From positions 21,023,110-21,087,109 of the forward strand of contig NC_134030.1 in assembly GCF_964204645.1 (NCBI RefSeq): a stretch of DNA of 64,000 nt, in the 5' to 3' direction. Below the pieces are notes generated by a model. That model worked only from the letters and a program-made list of their open reading frames with translations, searched no databases and was not told the DNA's origin. Every line of letters begins with the position of its first letter. The first letter of the stretch is position 1. Made by a program: the position numbers and the translations under genes. Below, piece after piece: positions 1 to 13,900 of this stretch. Origin of the DNA: Tubulanus polymorphus (lineage: Eukaryota; Nemertea; Palaeonemertea; Tubulaniformes; Tubulanidae).

Positions 1-3000
1 ATCATTTTACACTAAAACTAACAGAGCCATTATCACTTCGATAGCATACCAAAAAGTTACCTTCCAACTATTCGTTCAGGTATATAGAATATCTGATTGG
101 AACGTCTCTAATCCGTTGATTGAAATCTCTAATAACGAGTCTGGAGTGCTCATTCCTGATGACAACAGTTTACACGTAATAACTCGATCAAAACACTTAC
201 ACTGCTGGTCTATCACAGTGCAGGTGTTACAGTACGTCGTCTTCAACTGGACACGTGGTTTCAGCGCATCCGGTGACGTCATCGGTGTATATAAACTAGA
301 AGGGTCACGCGTTGTAGGAACTGATATTTTACTCGGTTACAACTACCTGGAATCACTGAGTGTTAAATCTGACGGCTTTCTCGTCAAACTGTGCGTTATG
401 ATGAGACCGAACATCACAGAATCGAATGTACGAATCGAATTCAGAACGGAATCAATTTTGAAAAAGTTACGCTTCACTAAACGCGTGGTAAGTGCTGATA
501 AAGTATTCAAACTTGCAGATTTGCACTTGTTATCATCCAATAACCTACCCGATGCAAACTCCCTGTAATAATAGTAGAATGTTCATGATTAAAGCCAACA
601 TTACCATTTCACAAGTTCCCGGCGCAATACATGTTATAATCACAAGTGATGTTTGTTATAGATATTCACTAGAATAATGATGAAGCGATTTATAATGCAT
701 TGTACTTTCATGTATTTCAGATATTGCGCAAGCTGGAGACGATTTCATTGTCACATGCGTCGCTTCTTGATAGTCTTCCACCAAAGACTTCGATCTATCG
801 AATAAATGCGTATAGATTCAAATGGAAAGTTGAAATCTATGACATCGATCTGGAATTAGCGGTTCAGTCTGCGAATTGTGAAAATGCTGGATTTTATATA
901 TTTGATGGTGGTAATTTCACGGCTAGACGATACGGTCCGTATTGTCCCGGTTTAGCTGGTTATCGACGAAGTGTCGTCAGTCTGATTACATCAGGCGGTC
1001 CGGTGATCATAGTAGGCTATTGCCTTGATAATGACAGCAACTTGAAGGGTAAGGGCAGTTTGATCTTACGTCCGTCTGACTGCGACGGCTACACTCTACG
1101 GGAAGGAGAACACCACGTTAGAGTGACGTCACGCTGTTTAAGCATTACGCCTGAAAATAGACATGTTCCATCGAATGTAATTTACATATTATCACGACAC
1201 GAATATCATTTGAGCTCATGTAATCCTAGTTATACGATCCCTAACTCGAAGTGTAAACAGTTCATGTCTTTCAGTATTCAGCGCCTGAATAACAGTCTCA
1301 TACTGCACACTGTGACGATGAAGGATTCGCGATTGTTTGTGAAATACGATTACGTCATTGAATTGAGACTGGTTTGTCAATCAGTGAAAAAACATAGCAC
1401 ACCATATACCTGGGAAAACGAATGTGGAATCATGCAGTCACCAAATTATCCAGGATCAGCGAAGAAATCTGATATCACTTTGAAATACTATCTCGGCACC
1501 TTCCAAGGACACACAACTCGAATTCAGTTTTACCGATTTATTGTAAAACACTTGGAAACGACGCCGTGCATTAAACAATTTTTAAATGATTTAGACTCCG
1601 TTTTATTCGCGGAGGAAGTAAAATATGTCGGAGACGCGGGGTCAACTAGGTATGAAATTAGATTATGTAATGCATTCACTGAACTAGGAGTTATATTTCA
1701 CAGTCTAAATTGGGCAATCCAGTTTGAGGTGAAAAACAAAATACCAAAATTCCGCATACAATACATTTTACAGAAGCAGTTACGAACGAAAAGGCGCGAT
1801 GATATGTGTAAATCAGGATTTCTAGATTCGGGAATTTCCTGCGTCAAATACATCAGAGATGAACGTCTGAATTGGGAGAACGCTGAAATGTACTGTCAAC
1901 AGAAATACGGAGGACATCTTCTCAGTATCAGCTCAGAACAGGAAATGATTTCTGTTAAGTCATTATTTGCTACGGAACTTCTACGACAGGCATATTCACA
2001 GAAAGCGCTCATAATGATGATAGGATTGAAATTGCAGGTAATTTCCAGACATATTTTCCAACAAAGATTCCCTTGCCGAAAATCTGTAAATATTCCATCA
2101 TAATTTTTTACCTAAATTTCAGCAAAATACTTATTATTACACGTGGACTGATGGCAAACCATTGAGCTACACAGAGTGGTATGGACCTACAAATAACGAA
2201 ACGATACCAGAAGTTGTTCAAGGATTGATATCTCCTCTACGTAAACAACCGATAAATGACGCCAATATGCCGTGTACGGCGATGATACTGAATAATCCAC
2301 GAGGATCAGCGAACTGGGTTCGATTCGAATTGAAGAGGTTCACACGAGTTTCATTTGCGAATCGGAAAAAATGAATATCGAAAATACAACGGTTTACAAA
2401 TTCAATTCAACGAAAAACGACACAATTTCGATGCGAGAAAATATGATTTATGATGCAATTTACTTTAGCTGGAGCTGTACGGTTGGTTGGGTAAGCATAA
2501 ATAAAAGGTGCTATCAAATACTGACGGACTGGAACAAACATCGAGGTTTAGATATGAAAACTGCGACAGAGATGTGTCATGGCATCGATGGTGAAATAGA
2601 AACTGTGATAAACGGTTACACAGAAATAGAAACTTTGAACCTAGTAAGAACATTTCAATATCGACATCAATATAGCTCGATACTGACAATGACTTACAAT
2701 GGCGGACTGCAAGTTATAACACCAATAATCACTAGAGATGATATCACTTATATTCGCTCAGTAAAATGGTTGATGAAACAGTTCGATAATGTCACAGATG
2801 TAGCGCATTCCGTGCTATGTTCCTACAATGTAACTGTTGAAGAGTTGGCTTCTATAAGCAGCTGTAAATCGTGGCAGTTTAAATGTAACGATCAAAGATG
2901 TATCAGCGACCATCGCGTATGTGATACCGGAAACGACTGTCAACACGGTGAAGATGAAGTCGATTGTTCGGGTTCAAACTTACAAAGTCAGTTCCACTGT

Positions 3001-5376
3001 TCAGATGGACGGGTTATATCAATAAGTGGATTCTGTGATTTCATTAAGGATTGTTTGGATGGTTCTGATGAGAACTCGTGTTTTCATCCCCCGTGTTTGC
3101 CCCAACAATTCCGCTGTACTAGTGGTCAATGTGTCAGTAAGTATAAACGATGCGACGGAGACACTGATTGTAAAGACGGCTCGGATGAAATGAGATGCAC
3201 CTCTCAACTGTGTCAGGGGTTTCTGTGTAACAGTGGGGACTGTATCAGTTCTCAGTTGTATCAGGATGGTGCCGTGGATTGTAGTGGAAACCTAGAAGAA
3301 GATGAATTAGTAACAAATGCGAATATTACAGTGAATCCTACAGTTCATTGTAATGATTTGAACCAATGTGCGACTAATTTCACAAATCTCTGCACGGAAT
3401 CTGATGAACAAAGATGTTCTTTCGATTCTCCTCATTGTTATTCTAGACGTCATAGATGTATTTTAGAAAGAATGTCGAATAGTTACCCAGTTTGTAGAAA
3501 TCTTGAGCATATATTGAAATGTGAAAAATTTGATTGTCCAGCTGGTACTGTAAAATGTCCAGCATCGTACTGTATACCGATGGGACAGGTGTGCGATGGT
3601 CGATCAGATTGTCCTAATTCTGAAGACGAGCGAAACTGCAAGACGTTGTCATGTCCCGGCATGTTCAAATGTGGCCAGGAAAACCGATGTATACCACAAT
3701 CTGAAGTTTGTGATGGTGTTGTCAATTGTAAACTTACCACTGATGACGAAGCTTTCTGTAACGTCACGTGTCCTGGATATTGTAGATGTCAAGGCCATTT
3801 GATCGACTGTGGAAATGGCGGTTTAACAAATATCACTGATCTTTTCTCGGCTTCAACTCGAGTTCTGAATCTGTCAAATAACACAATTATCTTGGATATG
3901 ACGACATTTTTTCCATATGTTTATCTTCGTTCGCTCAATATCTCCTTCAATAAGTTGTCTTACATTTTAGCAAACGCATTCTCAAACCTGCATAATCTAC
4001 ATACATTAGACCTTACATATAACAATATAACATACTTATCTACAAACACATTCATTGGTTTGTATAGTTTGAAAGAGTTATTGATAACTAAAAATCCAAT
4101 TAGTCACTTAGAGGAAGATACATTTCAAGATTTGAAGTCTCTTAAAGATCTCGATCTTCACGGACTTTTCATATCTGTTCTTGGTCGAAATGTATTCAAA
4201 GGTTTATCTACATTACAGTCGTTGAATATCAGCAGTAACAGCATTCATCATATTTTTCTATATGCTTTTTCGGGATTAGATGAACTTAGAATTATTGATA
4301 TAACTAATAACTCTAAAATAATATCTACGGACAAAGATATTTTCAACAATCTGACATCATTAGTCTCCCTAGCGTCTGATGCCTACAAATTTTGCTGCAT
4401 GGCTCCGAATGTCGACCAGTGTCTTCCTGAAGCAGATCAATTTTCGTCCTGTTCTGATCTGATGGGTAACACGGCCCTCAGAGCTATCATCTGGGTCATC
4501 TCCGCATTCAGTTTCTTTATGAACAGTATCGTCATTTTATTCCGTGTTCGATCATTTCTACTTTCATCCTCCGAAAAGCGTAACACATCTTCTGACATCC
4601 TCATCATTAATATCGCAGCTTGTGATTTTCTGATGTCTATTTATCTGTTTCTGATCGCGGGAGCTGATTACGTTTATAAAGGAGTTTATTTCCTGCATTC
4701 TGAAACTTGGACGGACAGTTCATTGTGTAGTTTCGCTGGAGTTTTGGTGACTATTTCCTGTGAAGGCTCATTGACGTTTCTATTCATTTTAACGCGTTAT
4801 AGATTTTCAAAAATCGTCAATCCATTTTCTGGAAGCCCGATTACATCTCCGAAATGCGTATCCATTATCTGTTGCGTATGTTGGTTATCTATAAACACTA
4901 TTTCTATAATACCGCTGTCACAATCATCTTATTTCGGCAACAAATTCTATGGTACTACTGGAATTTGTTTACCTATGAATTTGATATCGATTGATGTCCA
5001 CGCCTGGCAATATTCATTCGCTATATTTGCCGCGTTTAACTCGGTCCTACTTGCTACAATAATGATGACGTATGCACAGATGTATAGACTCGTATCTGGA
5101 AGCAGGTCCGGCTCGGGTAGAGCTGATCCTACCGAATTGATTCTGGCACGTAGGAGTTTAGTGATAAATCTGTGTAATGTATTTTGCTGGTTACCGATAA
5201 TTACCGTTCAGTTTTGCGCTGTATTCCGAGTAGAAATACCGAACCAAGTGGCGGCTTGGTTGGCGGTACTTTTCCTACCGATCAACTCGTCACTGAATCC
5301 ACTTCTTTACACCATCCTCACTATTGATGTTAAATCAATTCGGGCTAGAAATAAACGGGTTTGGAGAACTCGTTGA
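1..5376 (+). CDS. GRL101-like receptor copy A (CUB / C-type lectin / LDLa / LRR / 7TM), 5' end outside window, frameshifted
   Basis: Large surface receptor of the GRL101/relaxin-receptor-like group. Visible exons: <1-487 (end of a CUB-type region), 721-2037 (CUB-like modules, then the first half of a C-type lectin domain) and 2123-5376. All joins are phase 0, with donors at 488 and 2038 and acceptors ending at 720 and 2122. The last exon encodes the rest of the lectin domain, a second lectin-like segment, LDL-receptor class A modules from about 2863 (C..F.C....CI....CD...DC.DGSDE..C pattern), an LRR N-cap and leucine-rich repeats (about 3766-4350), and seven membrane segments ending with NPLLY near 5300. 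Compared with the inverted copy at 22041-28471, seven bases are missing at about 2325/2326. The lectin frame therefore stops at 2374, and the downstream frame is open from 2326 to the stop at 5376. A conserved Cys codon is lost with the deletion. The allele may be a pseudogene, or the deletion may be a sequencing error. Family identity is firm. Confidence 0.85.
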
Positions 5377-5596
5377 GATCTTATTTGATATGGGCCTATA
5401 AGTACGCGTTGTAAATGTCAAAATGTTGGAACATAAACAAGTTTTTACTAACACCACTAGCACAAGCACGGATATGTGCTGGATTTCTGTCCCAAACACT
5501 TGCGTTTCGCTTCAAAAGAGACGTTTAGTGCAAAGTAATCGAATTATCCGATCTATTTCAATGAGGTAGACGATACGCGAACTACGTAGTGCTTTC

Positions 5597-5741
5597 AATA
5601 AACACTAGGAGCGCTGCAAATCACTATCAAATTAGCATCTAATTTAAATATTATGTTGTAACACCGATTTTCGTCGTGAAGGAATAACTCAGTGAGTACT
5701 GTTGATGATTTGTACATTAGATTCGAATAGAAATTAATAAA
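5597..5741 (+). promoter_or_regulatory. Candidate poly(A) signals of receptor copy A
   Basis: AATAAA occurs at 5597-5602 and again at 5736-5741, about 220 and 360 bases after the stop codon. The first lies in a block (about 5590-5710) that is also found, inverted, at about 21300-21410 downstream of receptor copy B, where AATAAA reads on the minus strand at 21403-21408. Conservation between the two copies supports a used 3' end. Confidence 0.5.
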
Positions 5742-6555
5742 GTAATGTCGTATATAAAAATATGTTGTATTATCCTGATGCAAGTGAAAAATTGTCAATC
5801 TTGCAAGTAGCAGGAAAGTTGCTTGTAGGGGGCTTATATTCTGCTCAATTCTTATCGCGAATTTTGATTGATAGACGATTTAGATACCAGACCAACCGAT
5901 TATCATCAATACAAATTGTTCCAATTTCCACACATAAAACACATTTATTCGATCCAATGACACCAAAAAGTAGCACCGAACCACACACTGAAACAGTAGC
6001 TCATAAACTGCACTTTTTGAAGGCTCACAAGCCATCTACACAACACTTTTAGCCTAAATCCAAAATCCAACCATATCATCCTAACAAGTACTATCTATGG
6101 TGGCTCATTTAGGCCACGCTGAGATTTTTCAAACATGCTAAATCTGAAAACAAATTTGATAACGAGAATACGAGTTTACCTTATAAAACCTTAGGTCTAA
6201 GGTTTAGGAATGATATGATTATTTAGAAGTTAATGAATATTGTGTGAATATTATAATATGATGCACTTGTCTTTGTATATTTCAGTTTCTTGGTTTTTTT
6301 AATGGTTTAGTTAATTAACTATAAGTTTCTAACAACATCCGTGACTTAAATTACTGGCTTCATCGCAGACCCAAAATCCATCACAGTGGTCTTAGGATTG
6401 ACGAGGAGAAAGTTCTTAATTTCTTCTCTAACTAATTACACGCCTCAAAATCCGAACGAAGATCCCCGAGAACAAAATCCGAGAAATATCGATGGCAACA
6501 TTTTTAAGTTCAGCGAATGAAAGTAATATATAAAACAATTTTCCGCACTGACCGT
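5742..6555. other. Intergenic, no gene recognised
   Basis: AT-rich sequence with only short open frames that show no recognisable domain and no convincing splice structure. I see no RNA gene or clear mobile element here. Confidence 0.5.
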
Positions 6556-6721
6556 TTAATTATCAAGATCGTCAAGTTTGGTGTAATACGGGTCATATTT
6601 CACGCAGACAGCCTGCACTTTGCAGCCCAAACTTTTAGTGCACGGTTGTGAAACTCCGCATCCAGTTTTACCCAATTCGACTGGTCCAATCGCAGCTTTA
6701 TTCTCGTCACTATGTTTGAAT
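6556..6721 (-). CDS. Candidate cysteine-rich terminal exon
   Basis: Reading the minus strand, a good acceptor (TTTCATTCAG) precedes an open frame of 54 residues plus one leading base, ending at a TAA at 6556-6558. It has four closely spaced cysteines (GCG, QPC, LGC, AVC) and an acidic tail, in the style of the secreted protein at 7190-8379. Its phase needs an upstream exon ending with two bases of a codon. The neighbouring exon at 7190-7315 has no phase-matching donor, so I cannot join them. It is either the end of a separate small gene, an alternative terminal exon, or chance. Confidence 0.35.
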
Positions 6722-6867
6722 CTGAATGAAAATCGTTTTAGGAAAAATGTGAAAGAAATGTGAACAGTTTATATATTCAAAAAGCACCATATTTATCCAA
6801 TAGAACAGCGCTATACTTGTCAGTTAAATATAAAGCTGCAAGAATATAAGAAGCCTACTATGGGCTT

Positions 6868-7030
6868 TCTTATTTATTCATTCATTCATTCATTCATCTT
6901 TACACTCTAACCCATTACAGGTATTGTAAACAACAAAAAATTTACAGATTTTATTACACTGTAGAATATTTACAAATTCAATAACACAATTAACTTGAAA
7001 TAACATAGCAACTAATTTGGACTACATACG
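6868..7030 (-). mobile_element. Retroelement 3'-tail-like fragment, copy 1
   Basis: An ATTC microsatellite (about 6870-6897) is followed by a block starting 'CCCATTACAGGTATT' with 'AAATTTACA' and 'ACACTGTAGAA' motifs. The same block recurs at about 15775-15900. A microsatellite tail beside a shared unique body is typical of a non-LTR retroposon 3' end, here in minus orientation. No coding part is seen. Confidence 0.45.
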
Positions 7031-7189
7031 AATAAAACACTATAGTTTCAATGGCATGTTGCCCCCTAGTGGCATCACTACGATCTAATACTGTTACATA
7101 TAAAAATACGCCTATTAAACTATGCGCCCCTGGTGCCAGTATTAAGAACTATGGAAGATCGACGCAATTCTCCAATTCTAAGATTAAGA

Positions 7190-8379
<1,190 letters not shown>

Positions 8380-8653
8380 TTTTAACTGTAAGAAAAGAAC
8401 ACGTTTACCCACGTTGTAGAATGTCTATTTCCAGATCTAAAAACTGTAACAGTAAATTCTACTCACGCTTTGACTAATTTTCCAGCCACAAATCTCTCGA
8501 CGTCAGTTGTAGATCAGAGATCACAGCTATAACTGCAGTGAATTTAACCATCTTTTATTCTATCGAGCTGAAATCCACCTGTTTTTGATTGGCATCCGCG
8601 ATCGAACAAAATGACACATGTTAAATTATTGATTCCGGAATATTTTTCAAGAG

Positions 8654-9589
8654 TTGAGTATTAGTGAGGATTTTAGAAACGTTTGTAAAGATATTACAAT
8701 CGTTTGGGTGATCGCTTCATTCAGCTTTGTTGCGAACATTATTGTCATTTTACTTCGCGTTCGAGCGTTTCGAATTCCATCATCTGAATCACGTAACACT
8801 TCCTCTGATATCCTCATCATTAATATTGCCACCTGCGATTTTCTGATATCGATTTATCTGTTTCTGATTGCAGGAGCCGATTACGTCTATAAAGGAGTTT
8901 ATTTCCTAAACTCAGAAAGTTGGACGGATAGTTCATTGTGTCGACTCGCCGGGATTATAGTGACTCTTTCTTGCGAGGGATCTTTGATTTTTCTCCTCAT
9001 TCTAACCCGTCAGAGATACTCGAATATCGTCAACCCATTTTCTGGAACCCCAATTATATCGTCGAAATATGTGTCCGGTATTTGCTGTATATGCTGGATA
9101 ATTTTGGGCAACATTTCAATGTTTCCGCTATCGTCATCTTCTTATTTCGGAAAAAACTTTTACGGCACAACCGGTGTTTGTTTACCTATGAACTTACTAA
9201 CCATCAATGTCCACGCCTGGCAATATTCATTTGCTTTATTTGCCGCGTTTAACTCGGTCCTACTTGCTACAATAATGATGACGTATGCACAGATGTATAG
9301 ACTCGTATCTGGAAGCAGGTTCGGCTCGGGTAGAGCTGATCCTACCGAATTGGTTCTGGCGCGTAGGAGTTTAGTGATAAATCTGTGTAATTTATTTTGC
9401 TGGTTACCGATAATTATCGTTCAGTTTTGCGCTGTATTGCGAGTAGAAATACCGAACCAAGTGGCGGCTTGGTTGGCGGTACTTTTCCTACCGATCAACT
9501 CGTCACTGAATCCACTTCTTTACACCATCCTCACTATTGATGTTAAATCAATTCGGGCCAGAAATAAACGGGTTTTGAAAACTCGCTGA
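8654..9589 (+). pseudogene. Isolated 7TM-domain fragment of the GRL101-like receptor
   Basis: An uninterrupted 311-codon frame that covers all seven membrane segments and the short C-tail of the receptors at 1-5376 and 22041-28471. It includes the TM2 NIATCDF motif, LTRQRY in place of DRY after TM3, and NPLLY in TM7. Homology starts just before TM1 (about 8700). The lectin, LDLa and LRR parts are absent, and I see no signal peptide or upstream exon. The first two thirds resemble copy B most, while the last ~350 bases are almost identical to copy A. It lies between the cysteine-rich gene and the VWA gene. It is probably a partial duplicate, perhaps transcribed. An intact frame leaves open a short receptor without an ectodomain. 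Confidence 0.75.
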
Positions 9590-9800
9590 AACATTTGTCA
9601 GTCGATAGAAACCTTTTTTGAAATCTAATGAGAATGTGCAAAACTTTTCTGATGAAAAGCATAAACACATTGGCACTAGCACGCACTGGTGGTGGCTTTA
9701 TGGTTTCTCTTTTAAACACGTCACTTCAAATCAATGACCTTGGCGCAAAGTTATCAAATTAATCAAAGTAAAAGTTATCTAATTCAGTGAGGCCCTCGTT

Positions 9801-10075
9801 ACCAGACATTAGACATTTTATCAGCACACTTGCAAAAACTGATCGTCCACACTTCACATGTGTTCAGTGCTTCACCGGAGACATTTTTAATTGAAAATGA
9901 ACTACAAACACCAGATATTAGACATTTTATCAGCACACTTTCAAAAACTGATCGTCCACACTTCACATGTGTTCAGTGCTTCACCTGAGACATTTCTAAT
10001 TGAAAATTAACTACAAACACCAGATATTAGACATTTTATCAACACACTTTCAAAAACTGATCGTCCACGCGTCAC
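9801..10075 (+). repeat. 109-base satellite, array 1
   Basis: About 2.5 monomers of a 109-base unit containing 'CACTTTCAAAAACTGATCG', 'TTCACATGTGTTCAGTGCTT' and 'AACTACAAACACCAGA'. The same unit occurs at 28741-29045, 29716-30058, 39944-40372 and 55432-56331. A monomer usually contains an ATG-led short frame, which is not a gene. Confidence 0.9.
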
Positions 10076-10993
10076 ACTTGCAGGTGAATGGTTGTTGGTT
10101 GTTGTTGTTACTTACAGGAGGGGCGTTAGTGATATCCTCTTTAAACTGTTTAATGACATCTTTGTGTAAAGTCACCAAGTCTTACGCCCAACCTTTATGA
10201 GCGCGGATAACCTCCTAACGCCGTCAGAAAACCTAGCATCGGTTATTAATCAAAGTCAGTTAATTCCTCCATTTCCTTGAAGATGATATGAAAATTAATT
10301 TTTCCTGTTTGGTGGATACATCCACAGCAACATTAAGCCGGTTCCAGGTTAAATGCTTGGGGGAAATTGCAACTCATTGCATACATAGACCATCAGACCA
10401 ACACGAGAATAAACTGCCTTGGGGCAATGCATAGATAGACCACAAGTAACCGGTACGAGAAAAACTGCCTGAAAGTGTGAGATCAGAAAACGTAAACGTT
10501 TTTAGAATCTAAGATGTTTAATATTTCTACGTTTTAGCTCAATACAATTTTTACGGATAAACAATAATATACTCCTCAACCATTAATTTTCTGAAAATTA
10601 ATTAAGTCGTCGCAATCGTACTTATTAAGACATCTTTGCCGAAGTTATGAACAAGTTTAATAAAAGTAAAAGCTTTTTTAACATTGACTATTGCATTTTA
10701 TCACCAAAGCGTAAGGCTACGAACGACGTCCCGACGACAAGTTCCACGAATAGATACAGGATTGATTTTCCCGATATATGGTTTATGGTATTATAGACGT
10801 CACCGGATATTGATTTAACAATCGGAAAACTTGATTAGGATTTCATTAAAATGCAGAAAGAAAATAAGCATTTAGTGCAAGCGATATCTGCGGATCTTCA
10901 TGGCATCCTCACTTGCCACAGCAACAGCGGTGCCGATACCTCATCCCAAATCGGGTGAATCATAATTTTATCGAGAATTTCTCACATGTCCAT

Positions 10994-13900
10994 CTATTCC
11001 ATCGATGATTTTTCGCGGTCTATTTCCTCTGCCTCGTCGACCAGTTCCTGTAAAGCGTCCATGATTCGCTTCTGTCGAGTTTCTGTATCCGATCTCTGAA
11101 AATAGACGATCGAAAGCGAAATGGAAACGAAACCAAGATGACGAAGGTGCCGTTGGTACACACCAGATGGCGCAGCAATACGTGTGGGTCAACTCACTAT
11201 ACCGTGCCAATATGCATTGTTTACCGATTGAGGAGGACAGATATACGAAAAAGAAAGACTATGTACAATATGTAATTCAGACGATATCGGTGATGAATAC
11301 CACTACTTAATGATTTGTCATTCTCACACCGAACTGAGAGGATACCTTACAAGTAATCGTTACGAAAATCCAACCTAGCTAAAATATAACGACTGAATAC
11401 AAAGGACCCTAGATTATTATTGAATGTAATAGATTTGTTGAAATGTTCTGTAAATACTTTGTTTCTTACATTAATCTGCATGTTTTTCTATATCCTGATA
11501 CAATTGATATTGTCACGATAAGGTTATCTTATCTTAACTCAATCGACTCTTTCGAGGATTCCAGTTTTGCGTCCCGACAGGACAGACCACCAGGTAGAAA
11601 CGATACAGAAATAATTGTCTAGTTTCCACGTGTTGAGTGGTTTGAGGGGATGAATCTAACATTTTCCATTTGATCGAACCATTGAACTTCGTTAAATACT
11701 CCTAATTTGAATACATTTAGAAACTTTGATAACCAGTTTCTGCGGGACTCACCATTAAGGTTCTGTAACAGATTCCTGACACCAGCTTATCCTTTAACTT
11801 CCGCAACGACTCGTAATCAGGAACCAACATCACGTGACTTCTATCGGTGGCCAAACCGGTCAATAATTTGACGTCGATCTTTTTGCCGACACCGATCACG
11901 AATATCTCGACGTCCAGCGCCCTCAAGCGGTCGCTCTCGCGTCTCAACGCGTCCAGGTCGATCGGTTTACCGTCGGTGACTAGGATGATGATTTTTCTGG
12001 CCGTGGACCGCGCGCCGAACTCGGAGGTGAATGTTTTAGCGAGCGTCTTCTCCAGCAGGACCGGCAGACGTCCGGACTTAGCGGTAGATTCCACCTAAAA
12101 TCAATTAACAAATGAATCCTACATATTGAAATCTTAGTAGTCCAAGAATTGATTGAGATATGGCGCCATCTATTTGGGGTAGATGCTCGAAAAAAAACAA
12201 GCACGCAATTCGTCCCCGAATTAATTGGGATTCGAACCGAAGTTCCATCTCCGCATTTGCATATGCAAATTAACCGAGTTGCGACCGACGGGAATCGAAT
12301 ACTATTCGTATTTTTAATGAGACCTTACCAGTAAAGCATCGAGCACTTGGTCTTTAGTCTTGTGTGAATTCAGGTCGAAGGCGGCCAGTGTCGTACACCT
12401 AGACGGCACAGACGCCATGCGCACTTTCTTATCGCCGACATCCAGTTCTTTAGTAACGACTCTCATGAATTCGTTCGCTTCGATGATGTCCGTAACGTCG
12501 GCGTTCGGCGTGTCCATCACGAACGCGCAGTCCACCTCACCACATTTACCTAGATTGTAATATTCGTGCATGTTAATGGCAACACCGCAACACCAGTTAT
12601 CTCACCAGATGGCGTGACGAGTACTTCGTCAAACATCGTTAGGATTAGATCATTATGTTATAAACTTCGATTGAATCTTTAGCAAATGTCAGTTCATATT
12701 GCTTATTCAATGAGTTCATTAATTATCGATTTATTTAACTTTAGGCTGATGATTGTGTCACATGACCCGATCAGTTCATTTTGTTTATTCAGTAAGTTCA
12801 TTAATTATTGATTTATGCAAAGAGAATTCGATTTTGGCATTCTTTAAATGACTAGAAGTTTTTCCGAGGGAAACCTCAGTGATTAGACTTTCAGTGATAG
12901 ATGTCGATGAAAAAGCATTTGAGATGAAATCTTACTGCTGTCCGGAACTGAAACGAGAAAATGATAACTTAATTTTAGATTGAACATACTTTCTTATCGA
13001 AAATGACAACAACAACAAAAAAAACAGATTAGAAAATTAACTGAATCTTTTATTATTATCTGATCGCATATCAAGTATCGTAACTTTTCGAATCTAGTCG
13101 AATATGAGCAATGCCTTACTTAAGTATCAACTGTAGACTAGTTACTTGATTAACTGGACTAAGACATACATGGACTTATAAATACTGGTCTTAGACATGT
13201 TGGTACTGATCCCAGTTCCACATTCCCAGATATGGTCTCAAATCTTAAAAACTGGTCTAACAAGTAGTTAGATTGGTTATAATGCTAGGATGGCATAAAT
13301 TGCAAAGTTGACCTGTCTAAACCCATCTTGATGATATAACCAATCAAATAACTAAAGACCAGTCTTATGAATTAGGGCCACAATAGAATTAAAGTCATGA
13401 CTAAACAACTGGATCCAGAGTTAGGGTGTACAGTACCGACATAGACAAAAGATGGTTTCAAATCTATAGACTGGTCTTAAGTTGTTTTTAAGATTGGTGA
13501 TAAAGCTTTGATAGCCTTCCTGCTGCCCTAACTATCAGCCATGACTATGCAACTTGGCCCAAGGCTAAGTTTTCTCCAATTAAGGCCGAAATTTCACTTT
13601 AAATCAAGTAAACTTTACTTTACACTTTTAAACTTAACTCAGGGGTCTTGATACTTCACTTTCATTTTAAACCGTTCGCTTTAAACTGGTATTTAATTGT
13701 TTAAGACCGGTCACCGCGTACAGAACTAAGATAATCTTAGAGTCTGAATCTATTAGCATTAAATATTGAATAATTTCTACATATGTTTTGTTTGTACGCA
13801 ACATGTTTCTATCAAACCAATTCATATTGCATATTTCCCATTCCCAGCAACGCTGATTCCGAGAGGGCGCTGCGAGGCAGTATGTTTACTTAATTCCACC

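Noticed and set aside
10090..10200. Short minus-strand coding-like piece (LVTLHKDVIKQFKEDITNAPP)
   Set aside because: Looks protein-like, but a stop lies close upstream and it abuts a satellite array. No gene could be built from it, and it may be a transposon remnant.
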